Part shown: positions 11,587-20,860 of the stretch, one piece after another
Position numbering within the stretch: the stretch's first letter is position 1
Layout of the letters: each line of letters starts with the position of its first letter
Assembly: GCF_023910625.1 (NCBI RefSeq)
Contig: NZ_JAAVVW010000003.1
Span: 248,001-312,000, forward strand
Direction: 5' to 3'
Length of the DNA: 64,000 nt
DNA from: Limnohabitans sp.
GTDB lineage: Bacteria; Pseudomonadota; Gammaproteobacteria; Burkholderiales; Burkholderiaceae_C
Notes under the pieces: generated by a model
What the model saw: the letters and a program-made list of their open reading frames with translations, nothing else
What the model was told of the DNA's origin: nothing
Database searches by the model: none
Made by a program: the position numbers and the translations under genes

Positions 11587-12036
11587 TTACGCTTGCATGC
11601 GCAAATTGAACTGCCGAAGGCCCAATTGGTCCATGTCGCGCTGCTCCTGCTGCTGCTGGTCGAGCCGCACCGCCATCATCTCTTGCTCCTGCAGTGCCAG
11701 CATCTTCTGCAGCGCGATGTCGGCCAATAGGCGCTTTTTGCGCAGGCCGCTGACTTGGGCCTCGGCCTTGCTGATGTCAAGTACCAGACGGTGTTGCAAA
11801 TTGAGCAACTGGGCCATGAATTGGCGCTGGTTCATGCTCGCTTGCATGCCCACGGCTTCACTTTGGGTCTGTTGCTCTTTCAGCCGGTATTCTTCGTACA
11901 AGCGGCAAAGCCTCTGATGACTGGTATGGAACTGCTCCACACGCGCTAGAGCCGCAGTCAACTCGGTTTGGGTTTGAGCCACCTCGTCTGAGGCCTTTTT
12001 GACCAGGGCAGGCCAGCAGTTTCGGGCTTGTCGCAT
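11587..12036 (-). CDS. fliJ: Flagellar export chaperone-like FliJ
   Basis: The 149-residue protein is almost entirely helical, rich in Gln, Glu and Leu, and predicted as a two-helix coiled coil (residues 12-140; QHRLVLDISKAEAQVSGLRKKR). FliJ forms the central stalk of the FliI ATPase and helps the export gate use the proton-motive force. It is last in the flrC-like/fliEFGHIJ operon, 16 bases after fliI. Sequence conservation is low, as usual for FliJ; position gives most of the confidence. Confidence 0.85.
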   Translation of the reverse strand: MRQARNCWPALVKKASDEVAQTQTELTAALARVEQFHTSHQRLCRLYEEYRLKEQQTQSEAVGMQASMNQRQFMAQLLNLQHRLVLDISKAEAQVSGLRKKRLLADIALQKMLALQEQEMMAVRLDQQQQEQRDMDQLGLRQFNLRMQA

Positions 12037-12052
12037 CCTTGGGTTCCTCAGG

Positions 12053-13375
12053 TTAGGCGGCCATCAAGGACTGGAGTTCGTGGCGGGTAGACGGCACATC
12101 CATGTTGGTGTGCATGTCTTGTTGCAGGAATTTTTCCATGCCTTGTCGCAAACGGATCGCTTGATCGAGTTCGGGGTTGCTGCCGGCTTCGTAGGCGCCC
12201 ACCTGAATCAGGTCCTGGTTTTGCTGGTACAAGGACCACAAACGACGGAATCGATTTGATGACTTGAGCTCATCCGGGTTGAGCAGGTTCTGCATCACCC
12301 GGGATATTGAGCCGTTCAGGTCAATGGCCGGGTAGTGGGCTGCATCAGCCAGTTTGCGCGACAGCATGACTTGCCCGTCGAGCGAGGCGCGGGCAATGTC
12401 CACAATGGGATCGTTCGCATCGTCACCTTCGGCCAGCACGGTGTAGATGGCGGTGATCGAGCCAAAACCATGTCGACCGACACCGGCACGTTCGATCAAA
12501 TTGGGCAACAGGGCGAAGACCGAAGGCGGGTAACCTTTGGCGGTTGGCGGCTCACCGATGGCCAAGCCAATTTCCCTTTGTGCATGGGCCACCCGAGTCA
12601 GGCTGTCAACCAGCATCAAAACGTTCTTGCCCTGGTCGCGAAAGTATTCGGCGATCACATGGGTCATGTGGGTGGCTTTGAGGCGCAGCACCGGCGACAC
12701 GTTGGCGGGGGCCGCCACCAGCACCGACTTGGCAAGGCCTTCAGGGCCAAGTGTTTCTTCGATAAAGGCCTGAACTTCGCGACCCCGCTCCCCGATCAGG
12801 CCGATCACCACCACATCGGCTTCGGTGAAGCGGGTCATCATGCCCAGCAATACGCTTTTGCCTACGCCCGAACCAGCCACCAGGCCCAGACGCTGGCCAC
12901 GCCCGATGGTCAGCACGCCGTTGATGGCCTTCACTCCCACGTCAAGGATCTGGTGGATGGGGCCACGCTCCATGGGGTTGAGCGGGCGGCCCAGCAGGCT
13001 GAGTACGTCAGGGCAATCGGCAGCGGGTTTGCCATCCAGCGGTTGCCCCCGGCCGTCGATGATTCGGCCCAGCAATTCGGAGCCGAGTCTGACGTTTGAG
13101 GAATGGTTGATGACGGTCACCTGCGCGCCAGGGCCGATGCCATTGGGCTCGGTAAACGGCATGAGGTACAGGCTCTCGTCGTGAAAGCCAACAACTTCGG
13201 CTTCGACCCGCAGCCCGAATTGCCCCACCACTTCGCAGCAGGCTCCCAGAGGTGCCATCAGACCACGGGTTTCCAGGCGCATGCCTACCGAGCGAACCAG
13301 GGTCCCGCTACGACGGGGTTCAGGCGTGTGCAGCGCACTGATCAACAGGTTGACTTCCGCATCAAAATTCATCAT
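12053..13375 (-). CDS. fliI: Flagellum-specific ATPase FliI
   Basis: This 440-residue homologue of the F1 beta subunit has Walker A GSGVGKS (168-174), the DSLTRVAHAQREIGLA region and GYPPSVFALLPNLIERAG. It energises delivery of export substrates to the flagellar type III gate with FliH and FliJ. The start overlaps the fliH stop by four bases (ATGA), so translation is coupled. Two adjacent Met codons (13375, 13372) are possible starts. Confidence 0.97.
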   Translation of the reverse strand: MMNFDAEVNLLISALHTPEPRRSGTLVRSVGMRLETRGLMAPLGACCEVVGQFGLRVEAEVVGFHDESLYLMPFTEPNGIGPGAQVTVINHSSNVRLGSELLGRIIDGRGQPLDGKPAADCPDVLSLLGRPLNPMERGPIHQILDVGVKAINGVLTIGRGQRLGLVAGSGVGKSVLLGMMTRFTEADVVVIGLIGERGREVQAFIEETLGPEGLAKSVLVAAPANVSPVLRLKATHMTHVIAEYFRDQGKNVLMLVDSLTRVAHAQREIGLAIGEPPTAKGYPPSVFALLPNLIERAGVGRHGFGSITAIYTVLAEGDDANDPIVDIARASLDGQVMLSRKLADAAHYPAIDLNGSISRVMQNLLNPDELKSSNRFRRLWSLYQQNQDLIQVGAYEAGSNPELDQAIRLRQGMEKFLQQDMHTNMDVPSTRHELQSLMAA

Positions 13376-14292
13376 GGATTCTCGACATCCGGAGTTGATT
13401 CGGGCTTGATCGCGGTGTCTTCGACATCGATCACCTGGCGTTGCCAGTCACGGACTGGGGTATCGGCGGGCAGTGCTTCGGCCCTGTCGGTGACCAGGCA
13501 GGACTGTTGCATCCAGGCCTCTGGCTGAGCCAGCAGGCGACGGGCCAAAGGCTCTAGGCGGTGTTCAATCAAGTCTTGCACCAAGCTGTCTTGCACACGC
13601 ACCCGCACGCTACCCGGGCGCAGCTGGGCATCGGCTTGGAGCTGCATGTGTTGGCTGATCGAATCGCCCATAGCCTTCAGGCGCTGTAAATCTTCGGGGT
13701 TGACGCTCACGGTCACGGGCTCAACTGCGTGGTCAAGCTGCTGGATGCATTCCTGAATCAGCTGGTGCACGGCTTGCCCTGAAAGCTGCAGTTCGGCACG
13801 AACCAATTGTTCAGCCAGATGCAGGGACAAACGTTTGAGTGGCTCAAAAAAACGTTGGGGATCCTGACTGATGCTGCGCAATTCGATGCCCAGATGGCGC
13901 ATCAGTTCGCGCTCTTTTTGCCGTTCGGCTTCAAATTGTGTGTGAACCTGGGTTTGACCATCGTGCAAACCGCGCTGATAGGATTCGTCGCGCAATTGCC
14001 CGAGTGTCGATGCTGTCCAAGGCAGCTCTGAATCGGGCGCTGTGATCGGTGCTTCGGATGGCGTCGTCCTGTTTGAGCCGTTGGTCTCTGCCTCCAAGGT
14101 CTCAACGTCCGTTCTTTCGGTCATTAAACCATCTGCAGGATCGGCTTTATCGGCGATTCGCCAAGGGCCAAATGAGCGGGCACAGGCCTCATCCCACTGG
14201 GTTCGCAAGAAGCGGGGTGCCCGGGCCTTGCTGTTGAGCAAGGGGTCGGGGATCCAGGGGGCTGGCTTTTCGTTCATATCAGACAAAGCCAT
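13372..14292 (-). CDS. fliH: Flagellar export protein FliH
   Basis: The 306-residue protein has a long low-complexity N-terminus. It is followed by the FliH/YscL region (about 140-290), including a helical stretch with LRDESYQRGLHDG and ELMRHLGIELRSI. FliH is the peripheral stator and regulator of the FliI ATPase. ATG 14292 is chosen because GGAGG lies five bases upstream. It overlaps the end of fliG by 14 bases. The next Met (14277) is less well placed, and the longer open frame runs inside fliG. Confidence 0.88.
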   Translation of the reverse strand: MALSDMNEKPAPWIPDPLLNSKARAPRFLRTQWDEACARSFGPWRIADKADPADGLMTERTDVETLEAETNGSNRTTPSEAPITAPDSELPWTASTLGQLRDESYQRGLHDGQTQVHTQFEAERQKERELMRHLGIELRSISQDPQRFFEPLKRLSLHLAEQLVRAELQLSGQAVHQLIQECIQQLDHAVEPVTVSVNPEDLQRLKAMGDSISQHMQLQADAQLRPGSVRVRVQDSLVQDLIEHRLEPLARRLLAQPEAWMQQSCLVTDRAEALPADTPVRDWQRQVIDVEDTAIKPESTPDVENP

Positions 14293-15394
14293 CGCCGCCT
14301 CCTGCCAAAACCAACTCGCCCGCATCGGACAGCTTGCGTGCCAGGCGAATGACGTTCTTTTGCGCCTCTTCCACTTCGGTAATACGCAACGGGCCTTTGC
14401 TTTCCATGTCGTCCACAAACATGACGCGGGCGCGGGCCGACATGTTGTCGAGAAATTTGTCCTTGACGAAGTCAGGCGCACCTTTGAGTGCCACCATCAA
14501 AAGGTCGGGCTCGGCCGAGCGCATGATGGCCTGGATTCCCCGGTTGTCCACGCCCACCAGGTTCTCGAAGGTGAACATGTTGTCCTGAATCTTTTGCATC
14601 AGATCACCGTCGATCTGTGACAGTCCTGACATGATCGAGGATTCGAGCTCAACCTTGACCGAATTCATGATTTGGGCTGCCGCCTTGATGCCACCGAAGC
14701 TGGACGATTTTGATGAGGAGCTTGTGGCGAACTGTTTCATCATGATCTGCTCCAGCTCTTCCATGGCCGAAGGTTGTACCGTTTCCAGGCTGGCAATGCG
14801 CTGGATGATTTCCGGGCGTGATTCTTCCGGCAAGAAGTTCAACACGTCTGCAGCCACGTTGTATTCGAGGACCGACAGGATGATGGCCACCACCTGTGGG
14901 TGTTCCCCGCGGATCATCTCAGCAATCGATCGGGCATCCATCCATTTGAGAATTTCAAGGCCCTTGCTGCCCTGGCTCGGCATGATGCGACTGAGTACTG
15001 AAGCAGCTTTGTCTTCGCCCAGAGCGCGTTTGAGCACTTTTTCGACATAGTCACTTGTGCCCAGACCCAGGCTGGTCTGCTTTTTCAGCATGGTCACAAA
15101 TTCGTCCAGAACAATGTTCACTGTTTCTTGCGACAAATCGGAAACAGAGACCATGGCGGCGCCCAGTGACTGAACTTCCTTGGGGTGCAAGAAACGGATG
15201 ATTTCGGAGGCTTGTTGTTCGCCCAAAAGCAACATCAATACCGCAGCACGCTGTGTGCTGGTCAATTCTGCCAACTCTTCGGTCATGCTGATGCCGCCAA
15301 CGCCAGGCAATGCGGGGGGCGTGTCTTTACCCGCTTTGGGCTTGTCGACTTTGTCGGCTTTGGCGTCCTTGGCTTCGGCTTTTTGGGTGGCCAT
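14279..15394 (-). CDS. fliG: Flagellar motor switch protein FliG
   Basis: The 371-residue protein has the three FliG domains: N-terminal (STQRAAVLMLLLGEQQASEIIRFL), middle with the EHPQ motif at 164-167, and the C-terminal torque domain (ELVGVDN-type region, RSAEPDLLMVALKG). It carries charged residues that interact with MotA. It is about 40 residues longer than E. coli FliG because of a Lys/Asp/Ala-rich N-terminal extension (residues 2-34). A Ser-rich loop (SSSSKSSS) lies between middle and C domains. It mounts on the FliF ring. Confidence 0.97.
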   Translation of the reverse strand: MATQKAEAKDAKADKVDKPKAGKDTPPALPGVGGISMTEELAELTSTQRAAVLMLLLGEQQASEIIRFLHPKEVQSLGAAMVSVSDLSQETVNIVLDEFVTMLKKQTSLGLGTSDYVEKVLKRALGEDKAASVLSRIMPSQGSKGLEILKWMDARSIAEMIRGEHPQVVAIILSVLEYNVAADVLNFLPEESRPEIIQRIASLETVQPSAMEELEQIMMKQFATSSSSKSSSFGGIKAAAQIMNSVKVELESSIMSGLSQIDGDLMQKIQDNMFTFENLVGVDNRGIQAIMRSAEPDLLMVALKGAPDFVKDKFLDNMSARARVMFVDDMESKGPLRITEVEEAQKNVIRLARKLSDAGELVLAGGGDGFV

Positions 15395-15416
15395 GATGTT
15401 TTTTTCCTGATGAGCG

Positions 15417-17279
15417 TTAGCTGGACTTGATCATGCCCTTGAGCACGTTGGCCACACGGCCCGAGTCTTCGGCCACCAACATGCGGATGAGCGCTACTTT
15501 GTCGTCGTAGGTGTTGGCGGTGTCCAGCATGTCCATGGAGATGCTGGACTTCTTGGGTTTGAGCTTGGCCTTGATTTCTTCCAGACTCTCGCCCTCCCCA
15601 ATCTGGATCATGCGCATGTCGGCTTCGCTCAATTCGCCATCGCTCAGAGCAGCCTTGACCCGGTCGTTGTAGGTGGTGTTGGTGGTAAGCATTTGGCGCA
15701 TGATCGGGCGCACCACGATCAACATGAATGCGATGAAACTGATGGCCAGCAAGCCGCCTTTGATGCCGGTTTGCACTGCATCTTCAAGGTACCAGGGGAT
15801 GGTCTCCAGCGGCGAGACTGGCTCGAATTTGGCGGGTACCACCGAGACGTTGTCGCCGCGCTGCTGGTCGTAGCCCACCACCCCGCGCACCACTTGCAGC
15901 ATTTGCTCCAGCTCTTGAGGCGTGTAGGCTTGTGTAGTTGGGGCGTTGGGCACCGCGGTGGCATCTTTGGCGGGGGGCGGTACAGGGCGCTCGTTCACGA
16001 CCACCGCCACACTGACTTTCATGATGCCGCCAGAGGCGTTACGCACGTGGCGCACGGTACGGTCGAGTTCAAAGTTGCGGGTCGAACGACTGCTGAGTGT
16101 GCTGCCCGATTCCCCCTGAGTTTTGTTGCCATCCTCCTGGGTTTCCTTGGTTGTGTTCGGCTCTGCAGGGGGTGTATTGGTCAAGGTCCCTGGAATGCCT
16201 TCAGCTCCCCGGTTGACAGCACGGTCTTCGGTCAGCACTTCGGAGCGGGTGCGAGGCCCTTTGTCACGGTTGTCAAAGTCCTCGGTTGTGCTTTCAATCT
16301 GGGTGAAGTCCAGCGACAGGTTTACCTGCGAGCGCACGTTGGCCTCGCCCACCATGGGGGCCAGAATTTGCAGGATTCGGTTGCGGTAAACCTCTTCGAG
16401 TTGCTGCTTGTGCTGTTCTTGGGCCGATGTCAAACCTAGCTTTTGCTCTGTGGCCGACTCGGTCATGAGTTTGCCCACGTTGTCCACCACGGTGACATGG
16501 TCCGGTGCCAGATAGGGCACGCTGGAGGAGACCAAGTGCACGATGGCCTGCACTTGAGAGGCCGACACTGCGCGCCCAGGATAGGGCGCTAACACCACAG
16601 AGGCCTTGGGCGGCGTTCGGTCTCGTACAAAAACGCTTTGCTTGGGGGTGGCCAGGTGCACGCGGGCACTTTGTACGCTGCCAATTTGCATGATGCTGCG
16701 TGCCAGCTCCTGCTCCATGGCAGCATTGACCCTGACTTGCTCCATGAATTGGCTGGTCGTCATGGACGACTGTTCCTTCAGGCCGTCAAGACCCGTAGCC
16801 CCGGCTTTGGGTAAACCTTGTGAGGCCAGGAAAATCCGGGCTTCATGAAAACGCTGGCTGGGCACCGTCAGTTGTCCTGTGACCGGATCGATTTTGGGGC
16901 TGAAGTCCGCAGCCTTGAGCGATTCAAAAGCCTTTTGCTGATCGGCTTCTTGCAAGCCTGGCATTACGGGCCGGTAGGGGCTCGCTTGCATCCAGGCATA
17001 GAACAGACCAAAAATGACCATCACTGCCAGCATGACGATGAGCGGCAGAACCCGGCGCACGGCAGGTTGATTGATCACATTTTTGAAGTTGTCAGTCATG
17101 CCTTCTGTACGCCAGGGGCTGGGCATGCTCCCTGCGTTTTTGACGTTGCCATTGGCCCCCGGGGCGTTGGCCATGACCATGCTGGCCGAGCCATTGGCGG
17201 GCAAGTTGGCCGGGGTGTTGCTGGATGCTTGAGGCGTCGTCATCAAGCCGGAGTTCATAGGTGCAGTGGCTGTGGCCAT
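15417..17279 (-). CDS. fliF: Flagellar MS-ring protein FliF
   Basis: The 620-residue protein has two membrane segments (about 77-96 and about 500-520), periplasmic ring-building motifs between them (QVRVNAAMEQELARSI, ARVHLATPKQSVFV), and a cytoplasmic FliG-binding tail. It is longer than E. coli FliF because of an N-terminal Asn/Ala/Pro-rich region (1-60). It builds the MS ring that nucleates the basal body. It is third in the operon after the activator gene and fliE. Confidence 0.97.
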   Translation of the reverse strand: MATATAPMNSGLMTTPQASSNTPANLPANGSASMVMANAPGANGNVKNAGSMPSPWRTEGMTDNFKNVINQPAVRRVLPLIVMLAVMVIFGLFYAWMQASPYRPVMPGLQEADQQKAFESLKAADFSPKIDPVTGQLTVPSQRFHEARIFLASQGLPKAGATGLDGLKEQSSMTTSQFMEQVRVNAAMEQELARSIMQIGSVQSARVHLATPKQSVFVRDRTPPKASVVLAPYPGRAVSASQVQAIVHLVSSSVPYLAPDHVTVVDNVGKLMTESATEQKLGLTSAQEQHKQQLEEVYRNRILQILAPMVGEANVRSQVNLSLDFTQIESTTEDFDNRDKGPRTRSEVLTEDRAVNRGAEGIPGTLTNTPPAEPNTTKETQEDGNKTQGESGSTLSSRSTRNFELDRTVRHVRNASGGIMKVSVAVVVNERPVPPPAKDATAVPNAPTTQAYTPQELEQMLQVVRGVVGYDQQRGDNVSVVPAKFEPVSPLETIPWYLEDAVQTGIKGGLLAISFIAFMLIVVRPIMRQMLTTNTTYNDRVKAALSDGELSEADMRMIQIGEGESLEEIKAKLKPKKSSISMDMLDTANTYDDKVALIRMLVAEDSGRVANVLKGMIKSS

Positions 17280-17307
17280 GTGGATTCTTCTGGTTCAGTT
17301 GTGTCGG

Positions 17308-17667
17308 TCAGACCGGCATGTTCAAAATTTCTTCGTAGGCCTTGAGCACTTTGTTGCGTACTTGCAAGGTCGCCTCAAAAGCCAGCGAAGATTTCTGCAT
17401 ACCCAGCACCACGTCGGTTAGCGCTATGTTTTCGCCACGATCAAAGGCGGTTCGCATCGCCGATGATTCAAGTTGCAGCTTGTTGACCTGTCCAAGCGCC
17501 CCAGAGACCAGATCGGAAAAACCTGTTTTCTGGGTACTGCCTGCGTCAGCGATCGCTTCGGACCCGTTGAGCATGTCTGCTGTTTTGCCCGCTACTTGAG
17601 CTTGGTGGCTGCGCAGGGTTTGCAGCATCGACTGAATGCTGGCTGGAGAGATGGTTTTTTCGATCAT
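17308..17667 (-). CDS. fliE: Flagellar hook-basal body protein FliE
   Basis: The 119-residue protein ends with the conserved FliE segment (DVVLGMQKSSLAFEATLQVRNKVLKAYEEILNMPV). FliE joins the MS ring to the proximal rod. It lies 11 bases after the sigma54 activator gene and just upstream of fliF, so all three belong to one operon. Confidence 0.95.
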   Translation of the reverse strand: MIEKTISPASIQSMLQTLRSHQAQVAGKTADMLNGSEAIADAGSTQKTGFSDLVSGALGQVNKLQLESSAMRTAFDRGENIALTDVVLGMQKSSLAFEATLQVRNKVLKAYEEILNMPV

Positions 17668-17678
17668 GCGTACCTCCG

Positions 17679-19142
17679 TCAGTAAGCTGCGCTGGCCATG
17701 CCTAGGCCATGTTCACGCAACTGGGCTATCTTGTAGCGCAAGGTGCGCGGGCTGATGCCCAGGCGTTTGGCCGCTTCGGTTTTGCTGGGTGTGCTGGCCA
17801 ATGTGGCCATGATGACCTGGTGCTCGTTCATGCGTGCCGCACTGAGCAGGTCAGTGGGCAAGTTGCCGGTTTTTTCGGTGTTGTCTTGTTCTTGCAGGTC
17901 CATGTTGTCCTTGGCAGCTGCCATCAACTGCTGCCGGTGCGCAAGCGACGCGGCGGCGTCCAGCTCGTCAGCGAGTGCTGCTCCCCAAGAGGCGACCAGC
18001 GGCACAGCGCTGGGGGTCAACCAGTCGTCAAACATCAGGTGTGCGGGCGTAACCACATGGTCCGTGCACAGCACCATGGCGCGACGCATCACGTTTTCCA
18101 GCTCGCGTACATTGCCAGGCCAGGGGTATTGAAGCAGTTGCTTTTGGGCTTGGGGGTGCAGTTGCCAAGGCCTTTTGTCTTGGTGCAACAGGCACTGCAT
18201 GGCCAAGGGGATGATGTCGCCGGGACGCTCGGCCAAGGGCAATAATCTCATGCGGAAAGTGGCGATGCGGTAGTACAGGTCTTCGCGAAACTCGCGATCG
18301 GTGATGGCTTTTTTCAGGTCCTTGTTGGTGGCCGCCACGATGCGCACATTCAGCTGGATCACACTTTGGCCACCCAGGCGTGTGAGTTGTCGCTCTTGCA
18401 ACACGCGCAGCAGTTTGCTTTGCAGGTGCATGGGCATCTCGCCAATCTCGTCCAGAAACAAGGTGCCGCCCTGGGCTTGCTCGAACAAGCCTTTTTGTTC
18501 GCGGTGAGCCCCGGTGAAGGCCCCTTTTTCATGACCAAACAGCATGTCTTCGATCAGGTTCTCCGGCATGGCAGCACAGTTGAGTGCAACAAACGGGCCC
18601 TGGGCGCGGCCAGAAGTTCCGTGCAGCACGCGGGCCAGAACTTCTTTGCCCGAACCGGTGGGGCCCACCAGCAAAGCGGTCACATCGGCTTGAGCCACCT
18701 TTTGGGCCAGAGCCAGCAGGTGCTGGCTGGCTGGGTCCACGAAAACCACGTTCCGAACAAGGTGAGGCATCGTGCGAGGGGCTGTCGGGTTGATTTGATT
18801 TTGCAGACGTTGCCAAGAGGCGGTGCGAACGTCTTGAGCAGCCAGCACGGTCAACGCACCCGCTTGGGTGGCCTCAACGGCCAGATCCAGTTCATGGCGG
18901 TCAACGCGGCACACCACAGGCGTGCTCAGCCCCGCGTCTTGCAAAATCTGTTGCACAGCCCTCAGTCGCGATATGTCCAAAGTCAGGTGCAGCACCACTA
19001 TGGCCGCATCGGGCGCGTGGTTCAGCAAGTTGTCCAAAGTGGTCTCAGGCAGCACAGCCCAACCACTGACCTGCAAGGCATGGCTGTGCTCGGGGCTCAG
19101 GGTTGCTTCGGGGTCCAGCCAAAGGGCCAGAGGGGTGGTCAT
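17679..19142 (-). CDS. flrC: Sigma54-dependent flagellar activator, FlrC/FleR/FlbD-like
   Basis: The 487-residue protein has a degenerate receiver-like domain (1-118), an AAA+ domain with Walker A GPTGSGKE (160-167) and the sigma54-contact motif GAFTGA (207-212), and a C-terminal Fis-type helix-turn-helix (SKTEAAKRLGISPRTLRYKI). In the receiver, the site normally holding the phosphoryl-accepting Asp appears to be His52 (VVLHL), so phosphorylation may not apply. It leads the fliE operon behind a consensus sigma54 promoter. It is expected to drive late sigma54 genes such as flgB and flagellin. A GTG five codons upstream (19157) is an alternative start. Confidence 0.88.
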   Translation of the reverse strand: MTTPLALWLDPEATLSPEHSHALQVSGWAVLPETTLDNLLNHAPDAAIVVLHLTLDISRLRAVQQILQDAGLSTPVVCRVDRHELDLAVEATQAGALTVLAAQDVRTASWQRLQNQINPTAPRTMPHLVRNVVFVDPASQHLLALAQKVAQADVTALLVGPTGSGKEVLARVLHGTSGRAQGPFVALNCAAMPENLIEDMLFGHEKGAFTGAHREQKGLFEQAQGGTLFLDEIGEMPMHLQSKLLRVLQERQLTRLGGQSVIQLNVRIVAATNKDLKKAITDREFREDLYYRIATFRMRLLPLAERPGDIIPLAMQCLLHQDKRPWQLHPQAQKQLLQYPWPGNVRELENVMRRAMVLCTDHVVTPAHLMFDDWLTPSAVPLVASWGAALADELDAAASLAHRQQLMAAAKDNMDLQEQDNTEKTGNLPTDLLSAARMNEHQVIMATLASTPSKTEAAKRLGISPRTLRYKIAQLREHGLGMASAAY

Positions 19143-19190
19143 GGGTTGTGACTTCACGGCGTTGATCTCATGTTCAGATGGAACACACCA

Positions 19191-19206
19191 AGCAACCCTT
19201 GTGCCA
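19191..19206 (-). promoter_or_regulatory. Sigma54 promoter of the flrC-like/fliEFGHIJ operon
   Basis: The minus strand reads TGGCACAAGGGTTGCT, with GG and GC exactly 10 bases apart and a perfect TGGCAC-N5-TTGC consensus, about 50 bases before the activator start. The 85 bases upstream (19207-19290) are strikingly A+T-rich, suggesting a bent or activator-binding region. Confidence 0.85.
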
Positions 19207-19283
19207 GAAAAATCAGTTTAAAATAAGAAAAATAATTTTTTTGAAAACTTTAATATTTTATTCTTTATATCAATTTTGACAAT

Positions 19284-19523
19284 TTAATTGACGGAAGATT
19301 GACAGCGGGGGATTCCACGGGCCAGGGGCGGGCCTTTGGCCTGAAAGAGCTGGCAAAACCGACCGTCGACACGCAGCACTTCCACCGAAGGTAAAAGACG
19401 TGACTGAAAACCCATGGCTTTGCAGGCATAGGGTGTTGAGGGCAGATGGGTAATGGCCAAGAATCGGCACTGCCAACAATTGGGGCCGCGCTCGTGGGCT
19501 GCTGTCGGGGGTGTCGTGTGCAT
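19284..19523 (-). CDS. Small four-cysteine protein of unknown function
   Basis: A 79-residue open frame has Cys16-x-x-Cys19, Cys34 and Cys57 in a pattern I recall from small conserved proteobacterial proteins (CxxC...P-x-x-C-K/R-A-M-G-F-x-S...LPS...G-x-x-C-x-x-F). Some of these are annotated, doubtfully, as uracil-DNA glycosylase-like. The spacing suggests a metal-binding knuckle. It lies between fliC and the activator operon on the same strand, 88 bases after fliC. Overlapping frames in the same stretch lack such a pattern. The function is unknown. Confidence 0.6.
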   Translation of the reverse strand: MHTTPPTAAHERGPNCWQCRFLAITHLPSTPYACKAMGFQSRLLPSVEVLRVDGRFCQLFQAKGPPLARGIPRCQSSVN

Positions 19524-19611
19524 CTGCGATGGTGAAGCTGCAAACCGGTGGATGGCAGACGTTGCAAATCCGATCGAATGTGCAGGCGCGTAGGCAACGC
19601 GATGAAGCGGT

Positions 19612-20799
19612 TTAACCTTGCAGCAGCTTCATCACCGTTTGAGGTTGCTGGTTGGCCTGGGCCAGCATGGCTGTGGCCGCTTGCGAGATGATTTGTGTGC
19701 GGGCCAGCTCGCTGGAGGCCTTGGCGTAGTCGGCATCCATGATGCGGCTGCGTGATTCGGACGTGTTTTGCGACACGTTCGTCAGGTTGTCCATCGCGTA
19801 GGTCAATCGGTTGACGACCGCGCCGATGCCAGCGCGCTCGGTGTTGATGCGGTTGATGGCGACATCGAGTTCGGAGATGGAGGCGTTGGAGTCGGTGTTG
19901 TTCAAAATCGTCAAGGCGCGCGTATTTTTGAGAACGCCTGTATCCACGAGGTCAGTGGCGGTGCTTGTGGAAAATTCCGTGCCGGCAGTTGCTGCAGTAA
20001 AGGTCAAAACACTGCCGGAAGCAGTCACATCGGCTTGATCGGCCAAGCCCATTGGGGTCTCTGCAGTCGTTAGAAGCTTGGCTGCAATGCTCGCCAAATT
20101 CGTATCGTTTGATGAGCTGGTGAGATCTTCTTCCAGCACGCTATAGGTTTTATCTTCGCCGCCAACACTAAAAGAGATGGTGTCCCCGGCTTTGTAAGTG
20201 CCACTCAGAGTCAGTGTGGAAACTTGATGAACACCTGAGGCGTTGGCTGTTGTTGTAGCAAAGCTGGTTTTCGCATCATCGCGAAACCCCATATTGGCTA
20301 TGGTGTGCATGATGATCTGTCCCTGATTGGCACCCACCTGAAATTCGAATTTTCCGAATGTGCCTTCATCGTTTTGAACGGTGCCATTCAGAACAGGCAT
20401 GCCGTTCCATTCGGTGTCTTTGGTAATGCGGTTGACTTCAGCTTTGAGTTGCTGAAACTCCAGATCCAGATAACCCCGGTCAATGGCTGTGTAGGTGTCG
20501 TTGGACGACTGGATGGCCAATTCACGCATGCGCTGCAGCATGTTGGTCATCTCGATCATGGCCCCTTCGGTGGTTTGCAGCATCGATACCGAATCATTGC
20601 CGTTGCGGATGGCCTGGTTCAAACCGGTGATTTGCGAAGTCATGCGCGATGTAATCGCCAGACCCGCGGCATCGTCCTTGGCTGAATTGATGCGCTTGCC
20701 CGTGGACAATTCCTGCATCGCATTGGCTAAATCGCGGTTGTTCTTGACCATCGCGTTTTGCGAAACGAGTGACTTGATGTTGGTGTTGATGACGTTCAT
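19612..20799 (-). CDS. fliC: Flagellin (longest of three)
   Basis: The 395-residue flagellin has classical D0/D1 ends: N-terminal MNVINTNIKSLVSQNAM and LSTGKRINSAKDDAAGLAI, and C-terminal SRSRIMDADYAKASSELA and ANQQPQTVMKLLQG. A variable middle lies at about 140-310. It polymerises into the filament. Only 61 bases separate it from an unknown gene upstream on the same strand. No sigma28 element is evident in that gap, so it may be transcribed from the sigma54 promoter at 21408-21423. Confidence 0.95.
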   Translation of the reverse strand: MNVINTNIKSLVSQNAMVKNNRDLANAMQELSTGKRINSAKDDAAGLAITSRMTSQITGLNQAIRNGNDSVSMLQTTEGAMIEMTNMLQRMRELAIQSSNDTYTAIDRGYLDLEFQQLKAEVNRITKDTEWNGMPVLNGTVQNDEGTFGKFEFQVGANQGQIIMHTIANMGFRDDAKTSFATTTANASGVHQVSTLTLSGTYKAGDTISFSVGGEDKTYSVLEEDLTSSSNDTNLASIAAKLLTTAETPMGLADQADVTASGSVLTFTAATAGTEFSTSTATDLVDTGVLKNTRALTILNNTDSNASISELDVAINRINTERAGIGAVVNRLTYAMDNLTNVSQNTSESRSRIMDADYAKASSELARTQIISQAATAMLAQANQQPQTVMKLLQG

Positions 20800-20860
20800 G
20801 ACCGTGAGTCCTTGGCTTTAAATGAGGGAATTGAAAAAATCTGGTGTCAGCGCAGACGCA

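Noticed and set aside
19265..19597. A 110-residue frame overlapping the four-Cys gene
   Set aside because: Basic, Pro-rich composition without pattern; the 79-residue frame carries the conserved-looking cysteines.
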